Below are positions 8,418-18,001 of a stretch of DNA of 64,000 bases, piece by piece. Position 1 is the first letter of the stretch. Every line of letters begins with the position of its first letter. This DNA is from Corallincola holothuriorum (GTDB lineage Bacteria; Pseudomonadota; Gammaproteobacteria; Enterobacterales; Neiellaceae), in contig NZ_QPID01000007.1 of assembly GCF_003336225.1 (NCBI RefSeq), positions 1 to 64,000 of the forward strand, given 5' to 3'. Position numbers and translations under genes: made by a program. Under the pieces are notes generated by a model. It was not told the DNA's origin and did not search any database. It saw nothing but the letters and a program-made list of their open reading frames with translations.

Positions 8418-9704
8418 TTAGTTAGGAAACCTCATGGTCAAACTAGCTCCGCCTAACCGTTTCGAATGAGATGCACTGATATTGCCATAATGCCACAGCA
8501 TCACTTTGGCAGCGATGGCCAAGCCTAAACCGAAGTGCCCCTGCTCACGTGAACGATCGGCATCGAGCTTGAAAAAGGGGTCGAAAACCGCTTTCATCTT
8601 TTCGTCAGGGATCCCTTTACCGTCGTCTTCGACACAAATATGCATTGCATCCGTTGCGACAATGACAGCAACATTCACTCGACTATCTGCATACCGGATA
8701 GCATTGCTTAACAAGTTCTGCAAAGCACGACAACACCAGTGAAAATCATAGATATAGCGGCTATCTTCTATCGCCAGAGACGCATCTAGTGCCACGCCAT
8801 GTTGGCGTGCCAATGGCTGGCAATCGACAACCACATTTTCAACGAGTTTATTCAGAGGCTGACGTTTGAACTTAAGCTGCCGACTGTAACGTTCCATACT
8901 GGCATAGCTAAGAAAAGCTGCCGTCATCTCTTCCATATGCGCCAGTTCGGTGTCCATGCGTTGCAAGAATTCATCACGCTTGGCCTCATCCGTGGTATCC
9001 ATCACCGCATCCAAACCAAAACGCAAACAAGACATCGGCGTGCGGATGTCATGGGATAAGCTCTGGGTGAGCAATCGATTATCTGATAACAGCTTCTCGA
9101 TATGCTCCGCCATGGCATTAAAGCGCTTTTCCAACCTATTTATATAGGAAAAACGCGTGATATCCATGCGCACATGGAAATCACCCTTGCCGATCTTAGT
9201 TGCCGCCTGAGTTAGCAGGTAAAGTCGACGAGTCAAAGGCAGCAACCAGAGCACTAAAACCAGACTAAGGCCGCCATAAAGACTCGCGGTCATAACAAAA
9301 TCAAATGCGCTAGGTTCGTTTAATTGCGATGGTATTTGCAATTGCAGCAATCTTTCGGGGTGGTTAGGGATCGTCTTATATAGATGTGCACCGGCACTAG
9401 ACATTAATAGCACACCACCGGGAGCAGAAAATTTTTCTAATTCCGCATCAGGAAAGGCAAAGCTGCTCATTTCATCCAACGACAAGTTCACACCAAACTG
9501 CTCGCCAAGTTTTCTAGTGGCGGTCATCAAGCTATTTGATCTGTCGTTGGCCAATTGCGATGACAAACCATCGGCTAAATTGCGATAAACAGCGAGATCA
9601 CGGGAGTTATCGTCTGGATGTTCAGCCAGCTGATCTAGCCCCCACCCCAGCAGAAACAAAGAGCCCAGCACGGTAACAATAATACTGAGGTATAAACGCC
9701 TCAT
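8418..9704 (-). CDS. RstB-like sensor histidine kinase
   Basis: A 428-residue membrane kinase. TM1 is at about 5-22, a periplasmic sensor region covers about 23-135, TM2 is at about 137-157, and a HAMP linker follows. The dimerisation motif LSHDIRTP places the phospho-His at 218. The ATP domain has the N box NAIRY (Asn334), DDGKGIP and GHFGLGLAI. Size and layout match RstB. It lies nine bases after the response regulator gene in the same direction, so the two form a cognate pair. Confidence 0.88.
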   Translation of the reverse strand: MRRLYLSIIVTVLGSLFLLGWGLDQLAEHPDDNSRDLAVYRNLADGLSSQLANDRSNSLMTATRKLGEQFGVNLSLDEMSSFAFPDAELEKFSAPGGVLLMSSAGAHLYKTIPNHPERLLQLQIPSQLNEPSAFDFVMTASLYGGLSLVLVLWLLPLTRRLYLLTQAATKIGKGDFHVRMDITRFSYINRLEKRFNAMAEHIEKLLSDNRLLTQSLSHDIRTPMSCLRFGLDAVMDTTDEAKRDEFLQRMDTELAHMEEMTAAFLSYASMERYSRQLKFKRQPLNKLVENVVVDCQPLARQHGVALDASLAIEDSRYIYDFHWCCRALQNLLSNAIRYADSRVNVAVIVATDAMHICVEDDGKGIPDEKMKAVFDPFFKLDADRSREQGHFGLGLAIAAKVMLWHYGNISASHSKRLGGASLTMRFPN

Positions 9705-9713
9705 CGCTGCGCC

Positions 9714-10439
9714 TTATACTTCATCTGGGAATGATTCTACTTGCCAGGCGTCAGCAACAAACAAGTAGCCCTTTCCCCAGACTGTCTTAAGTTTTTTCGG
9801 CTGCTGTGAATCATCATTAAACAGCTTGCGTAGCGTCGACAGCATGACGTCAAAGCGGCGATCCATACCATCGTACTCCCGCCCCTTTAGGTTTTGAAAT
9901 ACACGATCACGATCAACAACCTCTCCCGCATGACGAGCAAGAAACCAAAGAAAATCAAACAAATTGGTAGAAAGCGAAATCTCATTGCCACAGTAAATTA
10001 CACGTTTCGCGCACTGATCCAATTCCAACGCGCCATATACCAAGTTGGTCGTATCAATGGCTGGTGGCTGAACTCTTTTTAGCAAGGCTGAGAGCCTTGC
10101 TAGCAAAGCCCGCGGCCGTACCGGTTTTATCACATAGTCATCGGCGCCGGCCTCAAGCCCCAACACCTCATCAAACTCATCAGCACGTGCAGTAAGAAAC
10201 AGGATAGGTACCGCCGATGTCTGGCGTATCTGATGACAAACCTCAATACCATTTATTCCCGGCAACATCACATCAAGGATCACTAAATCGGGCTGAAATG
10301 ACGACAACGCCGAAAGCACAAGATCTCCACGCGCTACATGCTCAACACACAACTGATTTTCAATCAGTGATTCAACAATCCAAGTGGCCAAGGCGATGTC
10401 ATCCTCCACCAGCAAGATCTTTTTCCCCTCAATCACCAT
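9714..10439 (-). CDS. OmpR-family (RstA-like) response regulator
   Basis: A receiver domain (residues about 6-120) with the acidic pair EDD, phospho-acceptor Asp56 in LVILDVMLP, Thr83 and Lys105 is followed by a winged-helix DNA-binding domain. The C-terminal ending KTVWGKGYLFVADAW closely resembles RstA. It sits between the DUF3019 gene (6-base gap) and its kinase (9-base gap), an arrangement known from Shewanella-type genomes. The target genes are not known. Confidence 0.9.
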   Translation of the reverse strand: MVIEGKKILLVEDDIALATWIVESLIENQLCVEHVARGDLVLSALSSFQPDLVILDVMLPGINGIEVCHQIRQTSAVPILFLTARADEFDEVLGLEAGADDYVIKPVRPRALLARLSALLKRVQPPAIDTTNLVYGALELDQCAKRVIYCGNEISLSTNLFDFLWFLARHAGEVVDRDRVFQNLKGREYDGMDRRFDVMLSTLRKLFNDDSQQPKKLKTVWGKGYLFVADAWQVESFPDEV

Positions 10440-10445
10440 TTGCTC

Positions 10446-10883
10446 CTAAAAAACACGCCAATGATATTTCTGAGCTGTTGGCTGGTGTAGCCACACAACC
10501 TCTATTGAGCCTTCCGCCAATAACTGACCGTCGACGATGCGGGTCAATTTGAAATCGAGCTTTTGCGGTGAATTCACCTCAAGCTGATAAACCTCAGCCT
10601 GACGGTTACGCCAACATTGAATAGGGTTTTCATTACCAACAAGATAGAGGCAGACATCTCCCGGTATAGCCAACTGCCAACGCAGCTCCACACTGGCCTT
10701 GCAAGGATCGCCTTGTTTCGCTACCACACATTTGTCTGGCGTGGCGATAAGCCATTGTGAACTAGTGATAATCGGGCGAGGTGCGGAAGTCAGCGGTGGC
10801 GGTTGATCAGCAAACACAGCGCAGGATAACAAGCAGCCCAACAACCAAAAAAACCGGGGCAGACACTGACAGCAACCATGCAT
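10446..10883 (-). CDS. DUF3019 family periplasmic protein
   Basis: A 145-residue protein with a signal peptide (FFWLLGCLLSCAVFA) and then the DUF3019 pattern: LIATPDKCVVAKQGDPC, ELRWQL, a short Cys-containing VCLYL strand and QCWRN. Paired cysteines suggest disulfides in the periplasm. AGGGA precedes the ATG. As the first gene of the operon with the RstA/RstB-like pair it may feed a signal to the kinase, which is inference from context. Confidence 0.85.
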   Translation of the reverse strand: MHGCCQCLPRFFWLLGCLLSCAVFADQPPPLTSAPRPIITSSQWLIATPDKCVVAKQGDPCKASVELRWQLAIPGDVCLYLVGNENPIQCWRNRQAEVYQLEVNSPQKLDFKLTRIVDGQLLAEGSIEVVWLHQPTAQKYHWRVF

Positions 10884-11059
10884 AACATATCCCTGTTAGA
10901 CAGATAAAGACGCGATTCCCAATAAGCTGGAAATAATTAAAGACATTATCAATAAGCCGCTAATGAAGAAAGTAAACCAACGTGAGAGGCTTCACGGAAT
11001 AACGAAGCTAAGCTCGAATAACCGCAATGACTGGAAATACGTTAACGTGTGATACAAAA

Positions 11060-11266
11060 TCAGGCACCGGCATCGGCCAAAGCTTTTTTACGGGCTTCCT
11101 CAGCCTCTTTAGCCGTCTGTTCGACACCTTTGGCCTTCTCTAACGCATCAAGCTGGTAGTCAGGAATAATCACCTGTGACTTTTTACTCGCAACCTTTTC
11201 AGCTGGCGAGCAAGCCGACAACAACGAAATAGCAAAGGAGAGAACTGTAAGGGTAAAGATTTTCAA
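11060..11266 (-). CDS. Small lipoprotein, 68 aa
   Basis: The best start is a TTG at 11266, with AAGG 8 bases upstream, giving MKIFTLTVLSFAISLLSAC, a textbook lipoprotein signal. The frame stays open to 11299, but that start has no ribosome binding site. The mature part contains IPDYQLDALEKAKGVEQTAK and a Glu/Ala/Lys-rich helix, seen in small lipoproteins of related bacteria whose function is unknown. It has its own terminator candidate only on the far upstream side, so its transcript end is unclear. Confidence 0.7.
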   Translation of the reverse strand: MKIFTLTVLSFAISLLSACSPAEKVASKKSQVIIPDYQLDALEKAKGVEQTAKEAEEARKKALADAGA

Positions 11267-11400
11267 AGCGGTTGCCTTAATTGAAACTGTTACGCTCAAA
11301 AAGGAGGTTAACAGTAGAAAGAGAAACTCAAGCTTACGTTACCAATCCACTTTGCATAGCTTTCAACTGCGCTTTCGTTAAGTCGTCGGAATATTTAGTG

Positions 11401-11431
11401 AAAAAAGCCATCCTGCGCAGGATGGCCTTTT
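11401..11431. terminator. Bidirectional intrinsic terminator
   Basis: A perfect 20-base palindrome at 11407-11426, GCCATCCTGCGCAGGATGGC, is flanked by AAAAAA on the left and CTTTT on the right. It lies between the small lipoprotein gene and the phoU end. Confidence 0.7.
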
Positions 11432-11582
11432 ATGCCGAAGGCGGAACTGGTTTACTGCTTTGAAGCAATACCCTAAGTGACATAGAGGGTATTGCAAACC
11501 TGTTTCAAAGATTCAACGACCTCTTGTTAATCTCAGCTTTCTTCATCTCGTCGACGCTGAGTTCAGAATTAGCTCTTGGCAG

Positions 11583-11611
11583 TAAAAAGCCCCTTAAAAA
11601 AGAGGCTTTTT
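11583..11611. terminator. Terminator of the pst operon
   Basis: AAAAAGCC and GGCTTTTT arms around an A-rich loop lie about 30 bases past the phoU stop. The T run is usable in both directions. Confidence 0.7.
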
Positions 11612-11639
11612 CATCCATTCCAAATCACCTAGCTCATGG

Positions 11640-12350
11640 CTACTTCAGCAGTTCATCGATTTCCGAGCTCGGCGCATGACGGATATCTTTACCCTTCACG
11701 CAGTAGACGATGTACTCAGAGATATTCTGGCAACGGTCACCGATACGCTCTAATGAACGTACCGCCCACATCACTTCCAATACCTTGGGAATTGAGCGGC
11801 TGTCTTCCATCATGTAGGTCACCATTTCACGCAAAATACCTTCGTATTCACGATCAACGCGCTTGTCTTCTTTATGTACTTTTAATGCCGCGTCAACGTC
11901 CATACGGGCGAATGCATCAAGCACATCATGCAGCATGTCGCAGACATGACGGCCCAGACTATCCAGACTGGCAATCAGCTGCAGCTGCTTTTTGTCGTAT
12001 TCACCTTCCATCGCTACTTTGGCGATCTTCTTAGCGACATCACCAATACGTTCTAAATCGGCGGTGGTTTTATTGATGGCGACCATCAAACGCAAATCAC
12101 TCGCCGCAGGCTGACGCTTGGCGATGATTTGAATACATTGACGATCGATATCCAGATCGAACTGGTTAACTTGTCGGTCGTTCTTACGCACCTGCTTCGC
12201 CGATTCGATATCGTTCTCTTCGATCGCTAACAAGGCATCGCGCAGCTGTTGCTCAACCAATCCGCCCATGGTTAATACCTGATTGCGGATGTTCTCCAGC
12301 TCCGTATCGAACTGGCCTGAAATATGTTTTGACGTGTTCATAGTTTCCAT
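11640..12350 (-). CDS. phoU: Phosphate signalling protein PhoU
   Basis: 236 residues with two PhoU three-helix repeats. The metal-binding type patches are visible as [10 protein letters not shown] in the first repeat and [15 protein letters not shown] in the second. PhoU sits between the Pst transporter and PhoR and keeps the Pho regulon off when phosphate is plentiful. GGAG 6 bases before the ATG supports the start. Last gene of pstC-pstA-pstB-phoU, followed by a clear terminator. Confidence 0.97.
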   Translation of the reverse strand: METMNTSKHISGQFDTELENIRNQVLTMGGLVEQQLRDALLAIEENDIESAKQVRKNDRQVNQFDLDIDRQCIQIIAKRQPAASDLRLMVAINKTTADLERIGDVAKKIAKVAMEGEYDKKQLQLIASLDSLGRHVCDMLHDVLDAFARMDVDAALKVHKEDKRVDREYEGILREMVTYMMEDSRSIPKVLEVMWAVRSLERIGDRCQNISEYIVYCVKGKDIRHAPSSEIDELLK

Positions 12351-12386
12351 GGGATTGCTCCAAGCAGATCCATACGTTAATCAGAA

Positions 12387-13211
12387 TTAGCCGTAACGAC
12401 CGGTAATATAATCTTCGGTCTTTTTCTTTGCTGGCGTAGTAAACAGGGTATTGGTGTCAGCATACTCAATCAGCTCGCCCATATACATGAAAGCGGTCTG
12501 ATCTGAGACCCGCGCCGCCTGTTGCATGTTATGCGTAACGATCACCACGGTGAACTGCGACTTCAGATCGTTAATCAGCTCTTCAATGGTCAGCGTTGAG
12601 ATCGGATCCAATGCTGAGGTTGGTTCATCCAGCAACAATACTTCAGGTGAAATCGCAATGGCGCGGGCGATCACCAAACGCTGCTGCTGACCACCGGACA
12701 GACCAAAAGCGTTGTCGTGCAGACGATCTTTAACTTCGTCCCACAGAGCTGCGCCACGTAGTGCTGTTTCCACCGCTTCGTCTAACTGACGACGATCATT
12801 TACGCCTTTAAGACGCAAGCCGTATACCACGTTCTCATAAATCGATTTCGGGAACGGATTAGGCCGCTGGAATACCATGCCAACGTTGCTGCGCAGGGCT
12901 GCCACATCCACATTACGGTCATAGATATTATGGCCGTGGAGCAGGATCTCACCTTCAATGCGACAGCTGTCCACCAGATCATTCATTCGGTTCAAGCAGC
13001 GCAGCAGTGTCGACTTACCACAACCAGAAGGACCAATAAACGCGGTCACCTGGTTTTTGGGGATGCTCATGCTGACCTGATGCAACGCCTGCTTGTCGCC
13101 GTAGAACAGATCCAACCCTTTAATTTCCAGTGCTTTTTGCTCCGGACTCATATTCATCAGATCCAGCTTTTCGCTTGAACCTGCTTTTAAGGTGGTTTTC
13201 ACTTCAATCAT
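12387..13211 (-). CDS. pstB: Phosphate ABC transporter ATP-binding protein PstB
   Basis: 274 residues. Walker [10 protein letters not shown] (Lys66), Q-loop in VFQRPNPFP, signature LSGGQQQR, Walker [13 protein letters not shown] and the switch His in VTHNM are all present. It powers phosphate import through PstC and PstA. A GAGG 7 bases upstream supports the ATG. The N terminus is about 25 residues longer than the shortest PstB proteins. Confidence 0.98.
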   Translation of the reverse strand: MIEVKTTLKAGSSEKLDLMNMSPEQKALEIKGLDLFYGDKQALHQVSMSIPKNQVTAFIGPSGCGKSTLLRCLNRMNDLVDSCRIEGEILLHGHNIYDRNVDVAALRSNVGMVFQRPNPFPKSIYENVVYGLRLKGVNDRRQLDEAVETALRGAALWDEVKDRLHDNAFGLSGGQQQRLVIARAIAISPEVLLLDEPTSALDPISTLTIEELINDLKSQFTVVIVTHNMQQAARVSDQTAFMYMGELIEYADTNTLFTTPAKKKTEDYITGRYG

Positions 13212-13245
13212 CTTTATACCTCAAAAATCTTCTAATCAGTCCGGG

Positions 13246-14907
13246 CTAGTGTTCAAGCGAGCGGAATTTTTCCCGCAGGTGATTTCGAATTGAAATCGCC
13301 GTCAGGTTTAATGTAACAATCACGGTCACTAACAGGAACGAAGTGGCGTAAACCAACGGGCGCGCCGCTTCAACGTTAGGACTTTGGAAGCCCACATCAT
13401 AAATGTGGAAACCCAGGTGCATAAATTTACGATCCACGTGGATAAACGGGAAGTTACCGTCGACAGGCAGTGTCGGTGCCATTTTCACCACACCTACCAA
13501 CATCAAGGGGGCTACTTCACCGGCTGCACGTGCCACCGCCAAGATCAATCCGGTCATAATGGCCGGGCTGGCCATTGGCAGAATAATCCGCCACAAGGTT
13601 TCAGCTTTGGTCGCGCCCAGTGCCAAGCTACCTTGACGTATCGCACTAGGAATACGAGACAAGCCCTCTTCTGTCGATACAATCACCACTGGCAGGGTTA
13701 AAATGGCCAAGGTTAAGGCAGACCAGAGTACACCTGGCGTACCAAAGGTAGGTGACGGCAGCGCTTCAGGATAGAACAGCTTATCCAGCGAGCCACCTAA
13801 CATATAAACAAAGAAGCCAAGACCAAATACGCCATAAACAATGGATGGCACACCGGCAAGGTTAATAACTGCGATGCGGATCAGTTTGGTGACCGAGTTT
13901 TTACCCGCGTATTCATGCAGGTAAATCGCTGCTATTACGCCAAATGGGGTCACAATCACCGCCATCAGCATCACCATAAATACGGTACCAAAGATGGCAG
14001 GGAACACGCCGCCTTCGGTGTTGGCTTCCCGCGGGTCGTGGGAGACGAATTTCGCCACCTGCACCATCCAGCGCCATACTTTTTGCGGCCAATTCATCGC
14101 ATTAGGATAAGCGACATCCAATACATACTGCATGTTGATATTGACCTGCTCACCGCGCATATCACGCACCACAATGGCGTCACGGCGCATCTGATCACGA
14201 TAAGCAAACAGGTCTGTTTCATGCTGCTGGTACTCATTACGCAGCTCTGTGCGGCGAGCCTCAAAACCCGCCTTGGCTTCAGCTGTTAACTGCTCTTTCA
14301 GCTCCAGACCACGCTCTTCCAAACGGATACGTTCCAGCTCATAGTTGATCTTGCCGATCACGCCGTTTTGCAGATCCAACGCCTGATTATTCAGCATCAC
14401 CGAGCGCTCGATACGAGCTTCCAGCTCTGTCGCTACGGATTTGGCAACCACGGGCTCGCCATTTTCCAATAGCTGCTCAGGGAAGCCATAGAAGTTGCCG
14501 TTCTTCGAGCGCTCAAACACAGCAATGCCTTTGGGCTCACGACGCTCAACAATGTTGGTTTCCAATATCCAGCGAAAGTCCAACTCAACAAACTCACGGT
14601 TACCTGTTTTTACTAGATAACGAGTCACAAACTCTTCATCGTAGCCTTCTAGCTTAACCCCAGCCTGACGCAGACGAGAGGCAGGCACCAGCTCCTGATC
14701 ATGGATCTCACCAATCACAGTGGCGATTTCGCCGTTCGGTTGGCGCAAATCAAACTCATAGATGGTTGCAGGCCAGAAAAAAGTTAAACCGCGCCATGCA
14801 ATCAACAACAATAAACCGATAACAGCGACCAGCGAGATACTGACTGCACCACCTGTCATCCAGATCCACGGGGAACCTGACTTTATCCAATTCTTCATCT
14901 TGGTCAT
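13246..14907 (-). CDS. pstA: Phosphate ABC transporter permease PstA, long form
   Basis: 553 residues, nearly twice the E. coli length. After TM1 (about 16-38) comes a large periplasmic insertion (about 39-300) rich in Glu/Arg/Gln heptad-like sequence (for example ELERIRLEERGLELKEQL), probably a coiled coil. A standard PstA core of five or six membrane helices follows, with the permease loop EGLSRIPSAIRQGSLALGAT that docks on PstB. It follows pstC by five bases. AAGGG lies very close to the ATG at 14907; the second ATG six bases into the ORF is an alternative. Confidence 0.95.
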   Translation of the reverse strand: MTKMKNWIKSGSPWIWMTGGAVSISLVAVIGLLLLIAWRGLTFFWPATIYEFDLRQPNGEIATVIGEIHDQELVPASRLRQAGVKLEGYDEEFVTRYLVKTGNREFVELDFRWILETNIVERREPKGIAVFERSKNGNFYGFPEQLLENGEPVVAKSVATELEARIERSVMLNNQALDLQNGVIGKINYELERIRLEERGLELKEQLTAEAKAGFEARRTELRNEYQQHETDLFAYRDQMRRDAIVVRDMRGEQVNINMQYVLDVAYPNAMNWPQKVWRWMVQVAKFVSHDPREANTEGGVFPAIFGTVFMVMLMAVIVTPFGVIAAIYLHEYAGKNSVTKLIRIAVINLAGVPSIVYGVFGLGFFVYMLGGSLDKLFYPEALPSPTFGTPGVLWSALTLAILTLPVVIVSTEEGLSRIPSAIRQGSLALGATKAETLWRIILPMASPAIMTGLILAVARAAGEVAPLMLVGVVKMAPTLPVDGNFPFIHVDRKFMHLGFHIYDVGFQSPNVEAARPLVYATSFLLVTVIVTLNLTAISIRNHLREKFRSLEH

Positions 14908-14912
14908 TTCCC

Positions 14913-17153
14913 TTACATCGAGCTGTATTTTTCACGCAGCCGCTGGCGCACGAATTCAGATATGGTGTTGAAGATGAAGGTCAACACGAATAGTACAAAC
15001 GCTGACAGGAACAGGATCCGGTAGTGAGAACTACCTACCTCTGCTTCTGGCATTTCTACCGCAATATTGGCAGAAAGCGTTCGCATGCCTTGGAAGATAC
15101 TCCAATCCATCATTGGCGTATTACCTGTGGCCATCAGTACGATCATGGTTTCACCCACGGCACGGCCCAGTCCCATCATCACTGCCGAGAAGATCCCCGG
15201 ACTTGCGGTTAATAGCACCACGCGAGTCAATGTCTGCCAGCGTGTGGCACCCAATGCCAATGAACCGTTTGACAGGTGTCCGGGCACACTGAACACAGCA
15301 TCTTCGGCAATCGAGAAGATGGTAGGGATCACGGCAAAGCCCATCGCTAAACCAACCACTAACGCGTTACGTTGGTCGAAAGATATCCCTAACTCATTAG
15401 TGATAAAGACACGGGCGTTACCTTCAAATAACAGATCTTCTAATCCAGGGCTAAGCGCGAACGCTGCCCAGCCGAAGAAGATAACCACAGGCACCAACAT
15501 CGCCGCCTGCCAACCATCAGGCAAACGGTTAGTGATATCTTTAGGCAGCAGGTTAAACAGGTATGCCGACAATAGGATGCCAAACGGCACCAAGATGAGA
15601 ATCGCCAAAATCCCCGGCAAGTTATCTTCGATATAGGGAGCTAACCAAAGCCCAGCCAGGAAGCCGAGAATAACCGTTGGCAACGCTTCCATGATCTCAA
15701 CCGTTGGCTTAACCCAGGTACGCATACTTGGTGTCATGAAATAAGCGGTATAGATAGCACCAGCCAACGCAATAGGCACTGCAATTAACATGGCGTACAA
15801 CGCCGCTTTAATTGTGCCGAAGGTTAATGGCATCAACGACAGTTTGGGTTCAAACTCATCACTGCCAGACGTTGATTGCCAAACGTATTGCGGATCTGGG
15901 TAGCCTTCGTACCAGACTTTGGTCCACAACGCGCTGAAGGTGACTTCCGGATATTCGTTTTCAACATCGAAGAAGTAGATATCTCCATCATATTCCAGCA
16001 GTGCAGCATTATGGCGAGGCGCAAGCGTTAGTGCCTCTGCAGAACTGGCAGTAAAGTGCTGTTCAAACAGACGGCTCTGACCCGTGGTGTGGTAAATAGC
16101 AACATTGCCTGTGTCCGTGGTCACCATAAAGCCCTTACGGCCTTTCTCTGAGACAAACTCGGTCACCGCACCATCGGACTTAAAGCCGCGAATACGCTGG
16201 AACTTACGCCCCTGCTCGCCATTCACTTCAAACCACTGGCTGATATCGCCATTGTCGTAGCCGATTAACAAAGAGGAAGCACCCGTCAACAGTCCCATGG
16301 TAGAGACATCAGACGCTTTACTGCGGAGGTCAATCACCTGCTTCAGCGTTGGCTTTGCCAAATTACGCAAATTCCACACCTCGATCCGATTATCACCACG
16401 GATAAACAGGTGGTTCTGATCCGGCGTTAACAGCATTTGCTGTACCGTATTCAGTTGCGAATCAATCTTGGCGTGACTAGGGGTCCACACCACTTCTTCG
16501 GTGAGGAAGTCTTCTTCAGCACTAAAGGCTGCCAATACAATACGATGATCCGAGGTGCGACTGACCACACTGGCAGACTCATCGTCCAGTGCCACCGCCA
16601 GCTTTTCAATTGCTGCGCCTTGCGGGTCAAACAGCAAAGGCGAGTCGCCAAGCGGATAGAACATCTCTGGCGTTAATACGCGCACATCATTCGGAAAAGA
16701 GGTACGAAATTGTGGTTTCACAATAACCCCCATCCCTGCTGCGTCGGCATACGCCACCATCTCATCGCCCGTAGGCACAGCCGCAGAGGCGGTCATTGGC
16801 CCAGTCAACACGACCTGATGATGATAGATCTCGTCGCCTGCTTTTCTCTCACCCAGGTCTCGGGCAGCAAAAAACGCCACCTGGCCATCGGCAGCAAAGC
16901 GATAGCCGATCTCGGCTTGCTCTTCGATGCCAAGAGAAACGACGTTCGCTTCAGTATTCACCTCGAACTTAAACTTCTGTTCCATGTCGACTGGCGTAAA
17001 GATCGGCAGTACCACATACAGCAGATAGAAAAAGATAAGCAATAACGCGACTAGCACCATCAAACCACCGCCAGTCACGCCAAAGCGCGCTAAATTGTCT
17101 TTAAACAGCCGACGTCGACTGCTCCGAAATATCGGCACCGAATTGGCAGCCAT
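14913..17153 (-). CDS. pstC: Phosphate ABC transporter permease PstC, long form
   Basis: About 747 residues from the ATG at 17153, which has GAGG 6-7 bases upstream; a GTG at 17165 is less likely. TM1 (about residues 30-55) is followed by a periplasmic insertion of roughly 370 residues containing repeated short strands ending in aspartate-rich turns (LLIGYDNGDISQWF, GFMVTTDTGNVAIYH, HLFIRGDNRIEVWNL), typical of a beta-propeller. The C-terminal half is a PstC permease with the docking loop HLSNGSLALGATRWQTL. Long PstC and PstA proteins are known in Pseudomonas and marine gammaproteobacteria. A Pho box lies upstream. Confidence 0.95.
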   Translation of the reverse strand: MAANSVPIFRSSRRRLFKDNLARFGVTGGGLMVLVALLLIFFYLLYVVLPIFTPVDMEQKFKFEVNTEANVVSLGIEEQAEIGYRFAADGQVAFFAARDLGERKAGDEIYHHQVVLTGPMTASAAVPTGDEMVAYADAAGMGVIVKPQFRTSFPNDVRVLTPEMFYPLGDSPLLFDPQGAAIEKLAVALDDESASVVSRTSDHRIVLAAFSAEEDFLTEEVVWTPSHAKIDSQLNTVQQMLLTPDQNHLFIRGDNRIEVWNLRNLAKPTLKQVIDLRSKASDVSTMGLLTGASSLLIGYDNGDISQWFEVNGEQGRKFQRIRGFKSDGAVTEFVSEKGRKGFMVTTDTGNVAIYHTTGQSRLFEQHFTASSAEALTLAPRHNAALLEYDGDIYFFDVENEYPEVTFSALWTKVWYEGYPDPQYVWQSTSGSDEFEPKLSLMPLTFGTIKAALYAMLIAVPIALAGAIYTAYFMTPSMRTWVKPTVEIMEALPTVILGFLAGLWLAPYIEDNLPGILAILILVPFGILLSAYLFNLLPKDITNRLPDGWQAAMLVPVVIFFGWAAFALSPGLEDLLFEGNARVFITNELGISFDQRNALVVGLAMGFAVIPTIFSIAEDAVFSVPGHLSNGSLALGATRWQTLTRVVLLTASPGIFSAVMMGLGRAVGETMIVLMATGNTPMMDWSIFQGMRTLSANIAVEMPEAEVGSSHYRILFLSAFVLFVLTFIFNTISEFVRQRLREKYSSM

Positions 17154-17184
17154 GGAAAACCTCACCCATAGTTTGATGGCGCAG

Positions 17185-17218
17185 AGTATATGACGTTTGT
17201 ATTACAGTTTTGTTACTA
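17185..17218 (-). promoter_or_regulatory. Pho box and -10 for pstCAB-phoU
   Basis: On the minus strand TAGTAACAAAACTGTAAT (17201-17218) is a PhoB-type pair of 7-mers at 11-base spacing. A third repeat (CGTCATA) follows in phase. Ten bases after the box comes TATACT (17185-17190), a good -10 hexamer. This is the PhoB-activated promoter arrangement. Confidence 0.8.
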
Positions 17219-17387
17219 ACGCCTCTTACCCCTCCAAATTCATCAGAAAAATCTGAAGGACTAAAAAGGGATATATCTTTCTTCTTAAAATTTATTGAGT
17301 TACAACAAAGGAACAGACAAAGCCTTGCTGGACACCTCGCCTGTCTAAATCAATAATGAATGTTCAATATGTAAAAGAGATGACAAG

Positions 17388-17888
17388 ATGAAACAACTGG
17401 TAATCACCCTGCTCGGCGTCGACCGCCCTGGAATTGTGGATAAGGTGTCAGACTTGGTTTTGCACCACGGTGGCAACTGGCAAGCCAGTAGTATGCGGCA
17501 CTTGGCAGGCTTGTTTGCTGGGATCCTCGAAGTCACTATCGCCGATGACCAGGTCGATGCGCTGAAAAGCGAATTATCTAAACTGACGTCATTGCAAGTA
17601 CAGGTCGCAGATGGCATCACCACAGAGAAACAAGAAAAGCGCATTCAGGTGATGGTGACCGCCAACGATCGCCCCGGCATCGTGCAGGATATCTCTAAAA
17701 CCGTCAGCGGCTTGGGAGCCAACGTCTTAGTCTTAGAAACACGTTACGAGAGCGCGCCAAACTGGGGGCAACCACTGTTTAAGGCTGACACATTAGTCAG
17801 TTTGCCAGCAGGACTTGATGAAGAACAACTTACTGATGCATTAGAGGCGATCGCCGATGATCTGATGGTTGATATAGAAAGCTCTTAA
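17388..17888 (+). CDS. GcvR-family protein with two ACT domains
   Basis: 166 residues made of two ACT domains: residues about 2-75 (VITLLGVDRPGIVDKVS) and about 86-160 (QVMVTANDRPGIVQDIS). Both have the DRPGIV loop where amino-acid ligands bind in ACT proteins. In E. coli the GcvR family restrains the glycine-cleavage activator GcvA; this member is shorter and its partner is not in the window. It is divergent from pstC and upstream of ppk, but the Pho box at 17923 gives ppk its own promoter. Confidence 0.85.
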   Translation: MKQLVITLLGVDRPGIVDKVSDLVLHHGGNWQASSMRHLAGLFAGILEVTIADDQVDALKSELSKLTSLQVQVADGITTEKQEKRIQVMVTANDRPGIVQDISKTVSGLGANVLVLETRYESAPNWGQPLFKADTLVSLPAGLDEEQLTDALEAIADDLMVDIESS

Positions 17889-17922
17889 GCAAACAGGATC
17901 TATATTTAGAGTAACTGGGTGG

Positions 17923-17956
17923 CTGTCATAAATATGTCATAGCTCTCAAAGATCAT
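17923..17956 (+). promoter_or_regulatory. Pho box and -10 for ppk
   Basis: CTGTCATAAATATGTCAT (17923-17940) is a near-perfect Pho box. Ten bases later GATCAT (17951-17956) fits a weak -10. The ppk start lies about 45 bases further on. Confidence 0.85.
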
Positions 17957-18001
17957 GGCGCGGTAGCAACGGTATCCGTGCGGAAATAACTAGGAGTAAC
18001 A

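Noticed and set aside
11281-11463. Gene on the + strand using the AAGGAGG at 11301
   Set aside because: The strong ribosome-binding-like sequence is not followed by a usable start; it lies antisense to the leader of the small lipoprotein gene.
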